Source of the DNA: Acidisoma sp965199065
GTDB taxonomy: Bacteria; Pseudomonadota; Alphaproteobacteria; Acetobacterales; Acetobacteraceae
DNA length: 64,000 nucleotides
Direction: 5' to 3'
NCBI RefSeq assembly: GCF_965199065.1
Contig: NZ_CBDAQN010000003.1
Coordinates: forward strand, 2,127,163-2,191,162
Of the stretch, positions 34,543-43,648 are shown in pieces. How positions within the stretch are numbered: the first letter of the stretch is position 1; each line of letters starts with the position of its first letter. The notes beneath the pieces were generated by a model. That model saw only the letters and a program-made list of their open reading frames with translations. It searched no databases and had not been told where the DNA came from. The position numbers and the translations under genes are program-made.

Positions 34543-37355
34543 CACCCGCGTGCCGCCGGCTGGCCGACGAGCCCGGAGTCTATGGCGTCGGTGCAGCGGA
34601 GACAGAGTTTCGTGCCAGGATCGACCTCGGGCAGCACGCGCCAGCAGCGGGCGCATTTCTCGCCCCCAGCCACGGCGGCGTCCGCCGTCAACGCGGCATC
34701 GGAGGTGCCGAAGTCAACGCTCGAGACGATGAGGTTGTCGGCCCAGTCAGCCGGCGACAGCAGCCGGTCCTCGCCCTCGCGGAAGAACAGCGTCACCTCG
34801 GCCTGGAGCGACGAGCCGATCTGGCCGGCCTGCCGCATGGCTTCGAGCTTCGTCGTGCCGAGACGGCGAATTTCGCGGACCCGCGCCCATTTCTCGGCCA
34901 GAGCCTCGTCCCGCCACTCGGACGGAATGGCGGGGAACTGCTGCTCATGGACGCTGGTCTCGGCACCGAAGCGGGCAGCCCAGGCCTCCTCGGCGGTGAA
35001 GACCAGAACGGGCGCCAGCCAGGTCGTCAGGCAGCGATGCAGCTGGTCGAGCACCGTGCGCGCCCCGCGGCGGCGCAGGCTGTCAGGCCGGTCGCAGTAG
35101 AGCGCGTCCTTGCGAATGTCGAAGTAGAAGGCGGAGAGATCCGTCGAGCAGAAATGGTGGATCGCCGGATAGACGCCGTTCCAATCGTGGCTCTCGACCG
35201 CGACGCGCAACTGCTCGTCGAGTTCCGACAGGCGATGCAGCACCCAGCGATCCAGTTCGGGCAGTTCGGCTACCGGCAGCACCTCGGCCTCGGAAAATCC
35301 ATCGAGGCTGCCCAGAATCCAACGCAGCGTATTGCGTAACCGGCGATACAGCTCACCCTGCTGGCGCAGGATTTCCGGCCCGATGCCGAGATCGTCCCGC
35401 GCGTCGGACGACATCACCCAGAGGCGAAGGATATCGGCGCCGAGCTTGGCGATGACGTCCTGTGGCTCGACACCATTGCCGAGCGACTTCGACATCTTCC
35501 GGCCCTGCTCGTCGACCAGGAAACCATGGGTGAGCACGGCCTTGAAGGGCGCCCGCCCGCGTGTGCCGACGGCTTCCAGCAGCGAGGAGTGGAACCAGCC
35601 GCGATGCTGGTCGGAACCTTCCAGGTAGAGGTCGGCAGGCCAGGGCATGCCGCGCGCCTCGAGCACGAAGGCATGGGTCGAGCCGCTTTCGAACCACACG
35701 TCGATGATGTCGCGCACCTGCTCGTACTGCGCGGGGTCGTAGCCGTTGCCGAGGAAGTCGGAAGCCGGACGGGAGTACCAGGCATCGGCGCCCTCGGCCT
35801 TGAAGAGCGCCACAACGCGCTCCATCACCGCCGGATCACGCAGCGGCTCGCCGGTGCGGCGGTCGACGAAGATGGGGATCGGCACGCCCCAGGCGCGCTG
35901 GCGGCTCACGCACCAGTCGGGCCGCGCGGCGACCATGCTCGCGATGCGGTTGCGGCCTTGCTCCGGGATGAACCGCGTCTCGGCGATCGCTTGCAGAGCG
36001 CGGCCGCGGATATCCTCCGGCCCGTCCATGCGGATGAACCATTGCGGCGTCGCGCGGAAGATCAGCGGTGCCTTGGACCGCCACGAGTGCGGGTAGGAGT
36101 GCACGAGCACGTTCCGGTGCAACAACCCGCCGGCCGCTTCCAGCGCGGCGCAGACGGGCTCCGCGGCTTTGAAGACGTGGAGTCCGGCGAACAGCGGCAC
36201 CCAGGAATTGTAGGTGCCATCGTCGCCGACCGTCTCCGGCACTTCCAGCCCATGCGCGCGGCCGAGAATGAAGTCGTCCTCGCCGTGGCTCGGCGCGGTA
36301 TGGACGAAGCCGGTGCCGGCCTCCGTCGTCACGAACTCACCGGGCAGCAGCGGCACGTCGTAGTCGTAGCCCTGGCCGCGCAGCGGATGCGCCGTGATGG
36401 TTCCGGCCAGTTCTGTGCCCGTGAAACGCCCCACCACGCGATGGCCGGTGATCCCGGTCTCGGCCACGAAGGGCGCGAGCAGCGCCTCCGCCACCATGAC
36501 ACGTTCGCCCGCGCGGGCCCGCGAGCCTTCGCCGGCGCCGTTCACCTCGATCAGAAGGTAGTCGATGTCCGGACCGTAGGCGATGGCGCGGTTGGCCGGC
36601 ATCGTCCAGGGCGTCGTCGTCCAGATGACGATCGAAGCATCGGCGATTTCAGCCGGGCCGCCTGAGACGACCGGGAAGCGCACCCAGATGGTGACGCTCT
36701 TGAGGTCGTGATACTCGACCTCGGCCTCGGCGAGCGCCGTCTTCTCGACCGGGCTCCACAGCACCGGCCTGAGGCCGCGATAGAGCGCGCCGTTCATCAG
36801 GAACCGCCCGATCTCGCCGGCGATGGCGGCCTCGGAGGTGAAGTCCATGGTCGCGTAGCGGTTGGCCCAGTCGCCCATGACGCCGAGGCGGATGAACTCG
36901 TCGCGCTGGATGGCGAGCCACTTCTCGGCATAGGCGCGGCACTCGGCACGAAACTGGAGGACCGGCACCTCGTCCTTGTTACGGCCGGACTTGCGATATT
37001 CCTCCTCGATCTTCCATTCGATCGGCAGGCCGTGGCAGTCCCAGCCGGGGATGAAATGAGCGTCGAACCCAGCCATCTGGTGCGCGCGGTTGATCGCGTC
37101 CTTGAGCACCTTGTTCAGCGCATGGCCAAGATGGAGGTTGCCGTTCGCATACGGAGGCCCGTCATGCAGCACGAAAGGCGTGCGCCCGGCGGAGCTTTTC
37201 CGCACGTGGTCCCAGAGGTCCCGCTTCTCCCAGCCGGCCAGCGTCGCCGGTTCCCGCTTCGGCAGATCGCCTTTCATGGGGAAGGCGGTGCGCGGCAGGA
37301 AGACGGTATTGCGGTAATCCGGGGCGGCGTCTGCCGGTATCACAGTGTCGTTCAT
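34542..37355 (-). CDS. ileS: Isoleucyl-tRNA synthetase
   Basis: 937-residue class I synthetase. The HIGH-type motif is HLGH within NGNLHLGHALNKVLKD, KMSKS is in KMSKSLGN, and the editing domain has TTTPWTMPANRAI. The C-terminal zinc finger has Cys pairs (CARCW and CLRC) as in E. coli IleRS. Located 36 bases after the Fur-family gene, on the same strand. Confidence 0.97.
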   Translation of the reverse strand: MNDTVIPADAAPDYRNTVFLPRTAFPMKGDLPKREPATLAGWEKRDLWDHVRKSSAGRTPFVLHDGPPYANGNLHLGHALNKVLKDAINRAHQMAGFDAHFIPGWDCHGLPIEWKIEEEYRKSGRNKDEVPVLQFRAECRAYAEKWLAIQRDEFIRLGVMGDWANRYATMDFTSEAAIAGEIGRFLMNGALYRGLRPVLWSPVEKTALAEAEVEYHDLKSVTIWVRFPVVSGGPAEIADASIVIWTTTPWTMPANRAIAYGPDIDYLLIEVNGAGEGSRARAGERVMVAEALLAPFVAETGITGHRVVGRFTGTELAGTITAHPLRGQGYDYDVPLLPGEFVTTEAGTGFVHTAPSHGEDDFILGRAHGLEVPETVGDDGTYNSWVPLFAGLHVFKAAEPVCAALEAAGGLLHRNVLVHSYPHSWRSKAPLIFRATPQWFIRMDGPEDIRGRALQAIAETRFIPEQGRNRIASMVAARPDWCVSRQRAWGVPIPIFVDRRTGEPLRDPAVMERVVALFKAEGADAWYSRPASDFLGNGYDPAQYEQVRDIIDVWFESGSTHAFVLEARGMPWPADLYLEGSDQHRGWFHSSLLEAVGTRGRAPFKAVLTHGFLVDEQGRKMSKSLGNGVEPQDVIAKLGADILRLWVMSSDARDDLGIGPEILRQQGELYRRLRNTLRWILGSLDGFSEAEVLPVAELPELDRWVLHRLSELDEQLRVAVESHDWNGVYPAIHHFCSTDLSAFYFDIRKDALYCDRPDSLRRRGARTVLDQLHRCLTTWLAPVLVFTAEEAWAARFGAETSVHEQQFPAIPSEWRDEALAEKWARVREIRRLGTTKLEAMRQAGQIGSSLQAEVTLFFREGEDRLLSPADWADNLIVSSVDFGTSDAALTADAAVAGGEKCARCWRVLPEVDPGTKLCLRCTDAIDSGLVGQPAARG

Positions 37356-37391
37356 GGCCGGTCTATGGCCGAATTTCCGCGCGAATGCGAA

Positions 37392-37913
37392 TCAGGAAAC
37401 GGCGGCGGCGGGGTGAGCCCGTGCGGCATCTGCCACGCAATCGGCGCAGACGCCTTCCACCTCGACCGTGGCGGCTTTGGGCCTGAAACCCCTCGCTGCG
37501 GCCGCCTGGTCGATTGCCACGCGAATGCGGCTGTCGCCCATCTCGAAGACACGGCTGCAGGACGTGCAGATGAGGAATTGGGTGGCGTCGAGGCCATGAT
37601 GCGCATGATCGGGTCCGCAGCGGTCGAGCATGTGGGAGCAGCCGACGAAAGCCGAGAGGCGCTCGATCTTATGCACCAGACCCTGTGCGGTGAGGAATTC
37701 GAGCGCCCGGTAGACGGTCGGCGGGGCAGCCGGACGGCCATCTACCCGCAGCCGGTCGAGAAGGTCATAGGCGCCCGACGGACGCGGGTTATCCAGAATG
37801 AGGCCGAGAACGAGACGCCGCTGGTCCGTCAGCCGCAACTGCCGCCGCTCACAGAAGGCTTCGGCCTGATCAAGCAAGCGCTCGGTATCGGGTGTGAATG
37901 AGGCCGGAGGCAT
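37392..37913 (-). CDS. zur: Fur-family regulator, probably Zur
   Basis: 173-residue metal-dependent repressor: winged helix about 15-80 with RLTDQRRLVLGLI and TVYRALEFL, then a dimer domain with CGPDHAHHG-type His-rich loop and two CxxC pairs (CTSC about 117-120, CADC about 157-160) of a structural zinc site. KIERLSAFVGCSH resembles Zur rather than Fur ('IES.NAFVGC'). It would repress zinc-uptake genes, none of which is visible nearby. Assignment to Zur over Fur or Irr is from these motifs only. Confidence 0.72.
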   Translation of the reverse strand: MPPASFTPDTERLLDQAEAFCERRQLRLTDQRRLVLGLILDNPRPSGAYDLLDRLRVDGRPAAPPTVYRALEFLTAQGLVHKIERLSAFVGCSHMLDRCGPDHAHHGLDATQFLICTSCSRVFEMGDSRIRVAIDQAAAARGFRPKAATVEVEGVCADCVADAARAHPAAAVS

Positions 37914-37975
37914 TCGTCAGTATAACTTAACGGATGCTTGAGCCGCCAATCTTTGTTGCCAGCGCCGTCGGCTGT

Positions 37976-38824
37976 TCAGTTCGGCGTGCGCTTCCGGCGG
38001 ACAGGCGTCTTGCGAGCCGCACGGAAACTCGGCAGCCACCACTCGATCGGCTTGTCCTCGTCGTCATCCGCCGGAACTACCGGCTCCACAGCCGGCTGCT
38101 CAGCGACCTGGCGCCGTCCCTGCTGAGGCTTCACGGTTGCCGCGACGACCTCGACCTCAGGCTCGGGGACAGGCTTCCTGGTCATCCGTCGTTTCTGCGG
38201 CACCGGCGCGGCAGCCGAGACCTCCGTATCGCCGAAAAGATCAGCCGCCGGAGCCGCTGCGGGCTCAGCGGCGACAGCCGGAACAGGCTTCGGGGCAGCC
38301 GCGGCCTCGACCTTCCTCTCCAGCATGGATAGAGCAAGCGTCGCTTCCGCGGCTCGCGTTTCGGCCTGCTGGCGAGCCTCGCGCTCCGCGGCCAGAAGTG
38401 CGTCCCACTGGGCGCGCGCTTCGCCCTCGTGCAGCGACTTCTCCTCGAGAGACATTTCGGCATGTTTAAGTTTGGTCTTGAGGGAACTGATCAAAACGTT
38501 CGCCTCGTCCAGCGCCCGTTCGGATTTCTGCCGCGCCGAACGTTCCTCCCGCAAATCCGCGGTCAAGGCGGCGACCTTGTTTTCGCCGCCCGCATCATTG
38601 TCCCGCCCACGGTGGAGCATGACGACGGGCACATCGCCGTCCTGCGCGAAACGACGGCGTTGCCGGACGCTGTCATGGGATGCCGGCGCCGCGCCGGACG
38701 CGGCGGAGGAGGGTTGCCCGGAACCGGCCGGACGCGTGCCAAGGCCCAGCGCAAGACGCATACGCGCTTCCGCGGTGTCCGTGGGCTCTAGAGGCTGGTC
38801 GAGATTTGGGTTTTGGGAAGACAT
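37976..38824 (-). CDS. Coiled-coil protein of unknown function
   Basis: 282 residues from the ATG at 38824. Residues about 85-170 form a heptad-rich coiled coil (LTADLREERSARQKSERALD and following). After it come an Ala/Pro-rich linker and an Arg/Lys-rich stretch with VVAATVKPQQGRR, and the C-terminus has an IEWWLPSFRAARK motif before a basic tail. No signal peptide or membrane span. I recognise no functional domain. The coiled coil and basic tail could suit a cytoskeletal, nucleoid or scaffold role, but that is a guess. Confidence 0.7.
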   Translation of the reverse strand: MSSQNPNLDQPLEPTDTAEARMRLALGLGTRPAGSGQPSSAASGAAPASHDSVRQRRRFAQDGDVPVVMLHRGRDNDAGGENKVAALTADLREERSARQKSERALDEANVLISSLKTKLKHAEMSLEEKSLHEGEARAQWDALLAAEREARQQAETRAAEATLALSMLERKVEAAAAPKPVPAVAAEPAAAPAADLFGDTEVSAAAPVPQKRRMTRKPVPEPEVEVVAATVKPQQGRRQVAEQPAVEPVVPADDDEDKPIEWWLPSFRAARKTPVRRKRTPN

Positions 38825-39232
38825 CTGTACTCTATCAAAAGGAACCGGAAAAACACAATTGGTGCCCTGCAAATTACAAACATGTAACGCGAGGCAATTG
38901 GTCGATTCGCTGAACTATTACTTGAAGTGAAACGGCTTAAAATGCAAGGGTCTGTTCGGTGATTTTACGCAATCGCTGTTCCCGCGCCTCGGTATGAGAT
39001 GCAACGAGCCGTCTGCAGCTGCCGCGAGGCCTCCTGCCATGGAACAAAAGACGCCTCCGACATCATCCGTCTATAATACAAGCGTTACGTTATGCTTTCT
39101 TTAACAGTAACGCTGTAGCCATGACTTACTCGATCGCCGGGAACAGCAAGCGCCGGGATCGCTCTGTTCTTCGGGCAAGATATGAAGCCGCGTCGGCGCC
39201 GAAGCGGCCCATTTAGCCTTACCGCAGGCAGG
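38825..39232. other. Intergenic region with a long imperfect inverted repeat
   Basis: 408 bases with no gene I can support. An inverted repeat spans 39081-39114: AGCGTTAC-GTTA pairs with TAAC-A-GTAACGCT around a 9-base centre. A TATAAT-like hexamer (39072-39077) sits just before it, without a good -35. No T-run follows, so it is not a typical terminator. An RNA gene or regulator site is possible. Confidence 0.5.
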
Positions 39233-40348
39233 TCAATGCTTTTTCTTCAGCTGTTTCGCCAAGGTTTCGGCGATGGCCATGAAGGCGCGCGCGCCTTCGC
39301 TCATTGGGGCCGCGGCCACGATCGGCGTTCCGGCATCCGAAGTCGACCGGACATCGAGCAACAATGGAATTTCGCCGAGGAACACATGGCCGAGGCGCTG
39401 CGCTTCGGCGCGGGCGCCCCCGTGACCGAAGATCTCAGAGCGGTGCCCGCAGTTCGGACAGCAGAAGACGCTCATATTCTCGATGACGCCGAAGACGGGA
39501 ATCTCCACCTTCTCGAACATCCGGACGGCGCGGCGCGCGTCGATGAGGGCGATATCCTGAGGCGTCGAGACGATGACGGCGCCCGATACCTGGACCCGCT
39601 GGGACAGCGTCAGCTGAATGTCGCCCGTGCCGGGGGGCAGATCGACCACCAGCACGTCGAGTTCGCCCCAATTCACCTGGCCAAGGAACTGCTGCACGGC
39701 GCCCATGATCATCGGGCCGCGCCAGATCATCGCGCTGTCCTCCTCCACCAGCAGACCCATGGACATCGCCCGGAGCCCCCAGGCCTCGACCGGGATCATC
39801 CGGTCGCCGCGCACCTCCGGCCGTCGGTGCTCGCCCAGCATGCGGGGCAGGCTCGGCCCATAGATGTCGGCGTCCATCAGTCCGACCCGGAGCCCCAGAC
39901 GGGCCAGCGCCACCGCAAGATTGACCGAGACCGTGGATTTGCCGACGCCGCCCTTGCCGGAGGCGACCGCCATGACATGCGCAACGCCCGGGATCGGCAT
40001 CGGCTTCGGCGCCGGAGGCCGCGCAGCCGCTTGATGAGAGGCCGGCTGAGGAGGCGCCGGCTGGGGAGTGGCCACCGGAGCAGCGGAGGCGCGATGGGCG
40101 GTCAGCACGATCGTCGCGTTGGCGACGCCGGGCAGGCGGGCAATGGCGCCCTCGGCCGCGCGGCGGGCGGGTTCGAGCGCATCCGCCCGGGCGCGGTCGA
40201 CGCCGAGCGTCACCTGCACCAGCCCGTCCCGCACCAGCACGCCCTCAAGGGTCGCGCTGCCCAAGGTTTCGCCGGCGGCATCCTCGGCCTGGAAGCCGGC
40301 CAGCAGGCGGCGCACCGCAAGCGCTATCGTGTCGTCTGACTGGGACAT
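39233..40348 (-). CDS. mrp: Mrp/ApbC family iron-sulfur cluster carrier ATPase
   Basis: 371-residue P-loop protein that carries and transfers Fe-S clusters. The N-terminal DUF59-type (MIP18) domain covers about 1-85, a Pro/Ala linker follows, and then the deviant Walker A GKGGVGKS (131-138). The cluster-binding CPNC motif lies in VFCCPNCGH near 288. DIQLTLSQ and DLPPGTGD are also typical. I chose the ATG at 40348 with GGAAG upstream. It is divergent from the DegP-like gene. Confidence 0.95.
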   Translation of the reverse strand: MSQSDDTIALAVRRLLAGFQAEDAAGETLGSATLEGVLVRDGLVQVTLGVDRARADALEPARRAAEGAIARLPGVANATIVLTAHRASAAPVATPQPAPPQPASHQAAARPPAPKPMPIPGVAHVMAVASGKGGVGKSTVSVNLAVALARLGLRVGLMDADIYGPSLPRMLGEHRRPEVRGDRMIPVEAWGLRAMSMGLLVEEDSAMIWRGPMIMGAVQQFLGQVNWGELDVLVVDLPPGTGDIQLTLSQRVQVSGAVIVSTPQDIALIDARRAVRMFEKVEIPVFGVIENMSVFCCPNCGHRSEIFGHGGARAEAQRLGHVFLGEIPLLLDVRSTSDAGTPIVAAAPMSEGARAFMAIAETLAKQLKKKH

Positions 40349-40490
40349 GCTGGATGCTTCCGCCGGTTGAACAGGACGAGGGAAAACGTCCGCCGCGTTC
40401 TGCTGCTCGTCGTGCTTGTGATCGAGCGCTCGCATGGGCACAATCCCTTTTCATGCTGCCAATGTCCATTGGAAGAGCCAGCTAGAACCC

Positions 40491-42023
40491 ATGCGTTTAC
40501 TTCTGCTCGCCTCTGCTTTCGCTCTCATGGCGCCGACCGCTGCCGCGGTGGCGCATGACGCGCCGGCGGGCTTCGCCGATCTGGCGGCGCAGCTGCTGCC
40601 ATCCGTCGTCAATATCGCCAGCACCGAGAGCGCCGCGAGCGCCAGCGCCGACAACGAAGGCAACACCACCGGCGGCGGAGCGACACCCGGCGCCCAAACC
40701 GGCGCAGCGCCCGGCGGGCAGACGGCGTCGACTGGCGTCTCAGGCTCGCTGCCGCCGGTCGACCGGAACTTCCAGTCCTTCCTCAGCAGCGCCGAGGGGC
40801 CCGGCTCACCCGATGCCAGCGGCGGCGGCACCCAGATGCAAAGCCTCGGGTCCGGCTTCATCATCGACGCCTCGGGCCTCGTCGTCACCAACAACCACGT
40901 CATCGACGGCGCCGAGACCATGAGCGTGATCCTGGCGGATGGCACCTCGCTGCCGGCGACGCTCGTCGGCCGCGACACGGTGAACGACATCGCGCTGCTG
41001 CGCGTCCATCCCGCGCATCCCCTGACGGCGGTGCATTTCGGCGCGTCGCGCTCGGCGCGGATCGGCGACTGGGTGATCGCCATCGGCAATCCCTACGGCC
41101 TGGGCGGCACGGTGACCGCGGGCATCGTCAGCGCCCGCGGGCGGGATCTCGATGAGGACGGGGCGAGCGACTACATCCAGACGGACGCCGCCATCAACCG
41201 CGGGAATTCCGGCGGCCCGCTGTTCGACATGAGCGGCGAGGTCGTCGGCGTCAACACCGCCATCTACTCGCCGTCCGGCGGTTCGGTCGGCATCGGCTTC
41301 GCGATCCCCTCGGACGAGGTCGAGGCGGTCGTCGATCAGCTGCGCCTCTACGGCAAGCCGCGCCGCGGGTGGATGGGCGTGCAGGTGCAGAACGTGACGC
41401 CGGACATCGCCTCGGCGCTTGGCATGCCGGATGCCGTCGGTGCGATGGTCGGCACCGTCGCTCCCGGCGGCCCGGCGGCGCAGGCGCATCTGCAGCCCGG
41501 GGACATCATCCTGGGCTTCAACGGCCGCCTCGTGCCCGACATGAAGGCGTTCCCTCGCATGGTCGAGGATAGCGGAGTCGGCGATGCGGCCGTGGTCGAT
41601 TACTGGCGCTCCGGACACCCCGGCCGCGCGACCCTGACGATTGCCGACGAGCCCGCCGAACCTGCAGCCGCCCCGGCGCCCAAACCCGCGGCGGCGCCGG
41701 CGCCACCCGCGCCGGCCTCGGTCGCCGGGCTAGGCCTGACGCTCTCCAACGTCACGCCCGGCCTGCAGAGCAAGTTCGATCTCCCTTCCGGCACGCAGGG
41801 CGTCGTGATTACCGCGGTTGCTCCCAACAGCGTCGCCGCTCGGCAGGGCCTGGCCGCCGGCGACGTGATCCTGGAGCTGGGCGGCGCTCCGGTCGGGCGC
41901 ATCGGCGATGTCCTCTCGCGGATCGCGGCACTGCGCGCGGCCCGCCGCAATCAGGTGCTGCTGCTGGTGCAGGGCTCGGACGACACCCAATGGATCAGTC
42001 TCGATCCGGGCTGGGCCGGGTGA
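40491..42023 (+). CDS. DegP/HtrA-type periplasmic serine protease with two PDZ domains
   Basis: 510 residues. The signal peptide is in 1-20 (MRLLLLASAFALMAPTAAAV). The trypsin-like domain has His136 (NNHVI), Asp166 (TVNDIALL) and Ser240 (RGNSGGPL). PDZ1 follows (about 300-390, GWMGVQVQNVTPDIA), then a Pro/Ala-rich linker (PAAAPAPKPAAAPAPPAPA) and PDZ2 (from about 435 to the end). The segment between signal and protease (about 48-118) is Gly/Ser/Ala-rich and longer than usual. It should degrade or refold misfolded envelope proteins. The next gene starts 25 bases on. Confidence 0.92.
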   Translation: MRLLLLASAFALMAPTAAAVAHDAPAGFADLAAQLLPSVVNIASTESAASASADNEGNTTGGGATPGAQTGAAPGGQTASTGVSGSLPPVDRNFQSFLSSAEGPGSPDASGGGTQMQSLGSGFIIDASGLVVTNNHVIDGAETMSVILADGTSLPATLVGRDTVNDIALLRVHPAHPLTAVHFGASRSARIGDWVIAIGNPYGLGGTVTAGIVSARGRDLDEDGASDYIQTDAAINRGNSGGPLFDMSGEVVGVNTAIYSPSGGSVGIGFAIPSDEVEAVVDQLRLYGKPRRGWMGVQVQNVTPDIASALGMPDAVGAMVGTVAPGGPAAQAHLQPGDIILGFNGRLVPDMKAFPRMVEDSGVGDAAVVDYWRSGHPGRATLTIADEPAEPAAAPAPKPAAAPAPPAPASVAGLGLTLSNVTPGLQSKFDLPSGTQGVVITAVAPNSVAARQGLAAGDVILELGGAPVGRIGDVLSRIAALRAARRNQVLLLVQGSDDTQWISLDPGWAG

Positions 42024-42048
42024 CCTCCCGCCCTGTCCCCCGCCCCTC

Positions 42049-42825
42049 GTGAGCTACATCGCCTTCATCCTCAGCGTCGTCCTCAGCGCGGCGGGCGCGA
42101 TTGTCCTTAGCTATCTCGTTCACCACCTCATCCATATCGATACCCGCCGCCGCCATCAGGAGGTCGGCACGACGGTCTTTCTCCAGCTTGGCGTGCTGTT
42201 CGCAGTGCTGCTCGCCTTCGTCTTCAGCGAGGCATATAGCGAGTATGGCGAGGCCCAGCAGGCGATCGACCTCGAATGCGGCGCCCTGCACGCGGCCTCG
42301 ATGATCGAGAGCACGCTGCCTACGGCCGAGGCCCGCGCGATGCTGGATCTGGAGGGTACCTACCTTCGCGATGTCATCGCGAACGACTGGCCGGAGATGC
42401 GCGACCACCATCGCGGCAGCCGGAAAGCCATCCTCACCCTCACGGAACTCATGCAGACCGCGGCCCGGCTGCCGATCGCGAGTGAAGCGGACACGCCCGT
42501 GAAGGGCCAGTTGCTGGAGTTGCTGTCCACCGCCCATGCCGAGCGGGAAGTGCGCCTGTATCAGGCCCGGAACGGCCTGCCGGCGATCCTGTGGGTCGTG
42601 CTCATCGGCTTCAGCCTCGTCCTGATGGTCTTCGTCGCCTTCTCCAGCATCGAGCGCTATTCCTGGCTGACCCTTTTCGTGACGACCTTCGCCATCTGCG
42701 TCAGCGCCATCCTGGCCCTGGTCGCCCTGTTGAATTACCCCTTCCAGGGCGCGCTCGCGCTGACGCCGTCCGATTTCGTCGAGAGGCTGGGCGACGTGAC
42801 CGCCCTGTTGCGGAGCCTCGGCTAG
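42049..42825 (+). CDS. DUF4239 membrane protein
   Basis: 258 residues from a GTG start, with four hydrophobic spans in two pairs (about 5-25 and 45-65, then about 185-205 and 215-235), separated by a helical soluble middle. The arrangement and the LVSYIAFILSVVLSAAG / FAVLLAFVFSEAY pattern match the DUF4239 (bestrophin-related) family, for which no activity is firmly known. It probably shares a transcript with the DegP-like gene upstream. Its last four bases overlap the convergent HNH gene. The GTG choice is by gene spacing and hydrophobic start. Confidence 0.75.
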   Translation: MSYIAFILSVVLSAAGAIVLSYLVHHLIHIDTRRRHQEVGTTVFLQLGVLFAVLLAFVFSEAYSEYGEAQQAIDLECGALHAASMIESTLPTAEARAMLDLEGTYLRDVIANDWPEMRDHHRGSRKAILTLTELMQTAARLPIASEADTPVKGQLLELLSTAHAEREVRLYQARNGLPAILWVVLIGFSLVLMVFVAFSSIERYSWLTLFVTTFAICVSAILALVALLNYPFQGALALTPSDFVERLGDVTALLRSLG

Positions 42826-43382
42826 GCTTCCAGATCGGCATCCCAATAGAGGAAGTCGAGCCAGGTCTTGTGCAGGTTGTCCCGCGTCGAGTGGCGCTTG
42901 GCGAACTCGTCGATCTGGTGCGGGCTAGGCTCGTAAGGCGAGCGCAGCAGCCGCAGCCCGCTCTCCCGCAATGACTTGCTGCCCTTGAACAGGTTGTCCC
43001 GCTGGCAGCAGGTGACGACGTTGTGCCACACCGTGGTGCCCCCGCGGCAGCGCGGAACCACATGGTCGAAGGTCAGCTCCTTCGCCGTCAGCGTCTCGCC
43101 GCAGTATTGGCACCGGAAGCCGTCGCGCAGAAATACGTGGTAGCGCGTGAAGGCGACATGCTTGCGCTTATGGTAGCGCTTCAGCGCGACGACCGAGGGG
43201 ATGGGGAAGGACTGGTTGGCGGAGTGTACTTCGGCCTCGTAGTTGATGACCGGGCTCACCCGGTCCTGCAGAACCGCCACCAGCGCATCCTGCCACGGCC
43301 AGACCGATAGCGGACCCCAGCTCAGCGGCTGCATATCCGCATTCAGCACGAGAGTTTGAAGGCCGGCTGAGATATGGCTCAC
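42822..43382 (-). CDS. HNH endonuclease domain protein with altered zinc site
   Basis: 186 residues from a GTG at 43382, preceded by GAGGG; an ATG at 43433 would add 17 residues but has no ribosome site. The HNH core has Cys91 and Cys94 (FRCQYCG), FDHVVPR with His107, and NVVTCCQRDNLFKG. In the usual form the last part reads C..CN; here the second Cys is Asp (CQRDN). Most cellular members of this family have unknown targets. Not part of a restriction locus that I can see. Confidence 0.82.
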   Translation of the reverse strand: MSHISAGLQTLVLNADMQPLSWGPLSVWPWQDALVAVLQDRVSPVINYEAEVHSANQSFPIPSVVALKRYHKRKHVAFTRYHVFLRDGFRCQYCGETLTAKELTFDHVVPRCRGGTTVWHNVVTCCQRDNLFKGSKSLRESGLRLLRSPYEPSPHQIDEFAKRHSTRDNLHKTWLDFLYWDADLEA

Positions 43383-43497
43383 CGGACTACCCTCGCGGGC
43401 CGAGCATTTGCCGAACCGGCGCCGGGTTGCCATCCCGGGCTGGTGGCGTGAACAGGCTGGGAGCCATAAGCCAATCGCCGCTCCTTAACGAGCGACC

Positions 43498-43527
43498 ATA
43501 TCAGGTTAGGAAACGCCACTGACTCAA
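43498..43527 (-). promoter_or_regulatory. Possible promoter of the HNH gene
   Basis: On the reverse strand TTGAGT, 18 bases, TGATAT, about 115 bases upstream of the GTG. The 266-base gap between the HNH gene and the esterase holds nothing else I can support. Confidence 0.3.
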
Positions 43528-43648
43528 CCAGATATGGAGCGCCGCTGAATTCCTGTCTTGACTATTGCAAAGCCCGCGCGGCTCGGCAAGCATCCCGGCG
43601 ACGGTGTCATCGGGGATTCATGCAGGCCGCCGCTTCGGTCATCGCTCG

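Noticed and set aside
35526..36665. Long forward frame antisense to ileS
   Set aside because: The composition is that of a shadow frame and there is no ribosome site; ileS motifs are intact on the other strand.
39182..40339. Forward frame of 385 aa antisense to mrp
   Set aside because: Rich in Arg, His and Asp with no motifs; mrp on the reverse strand is complete.
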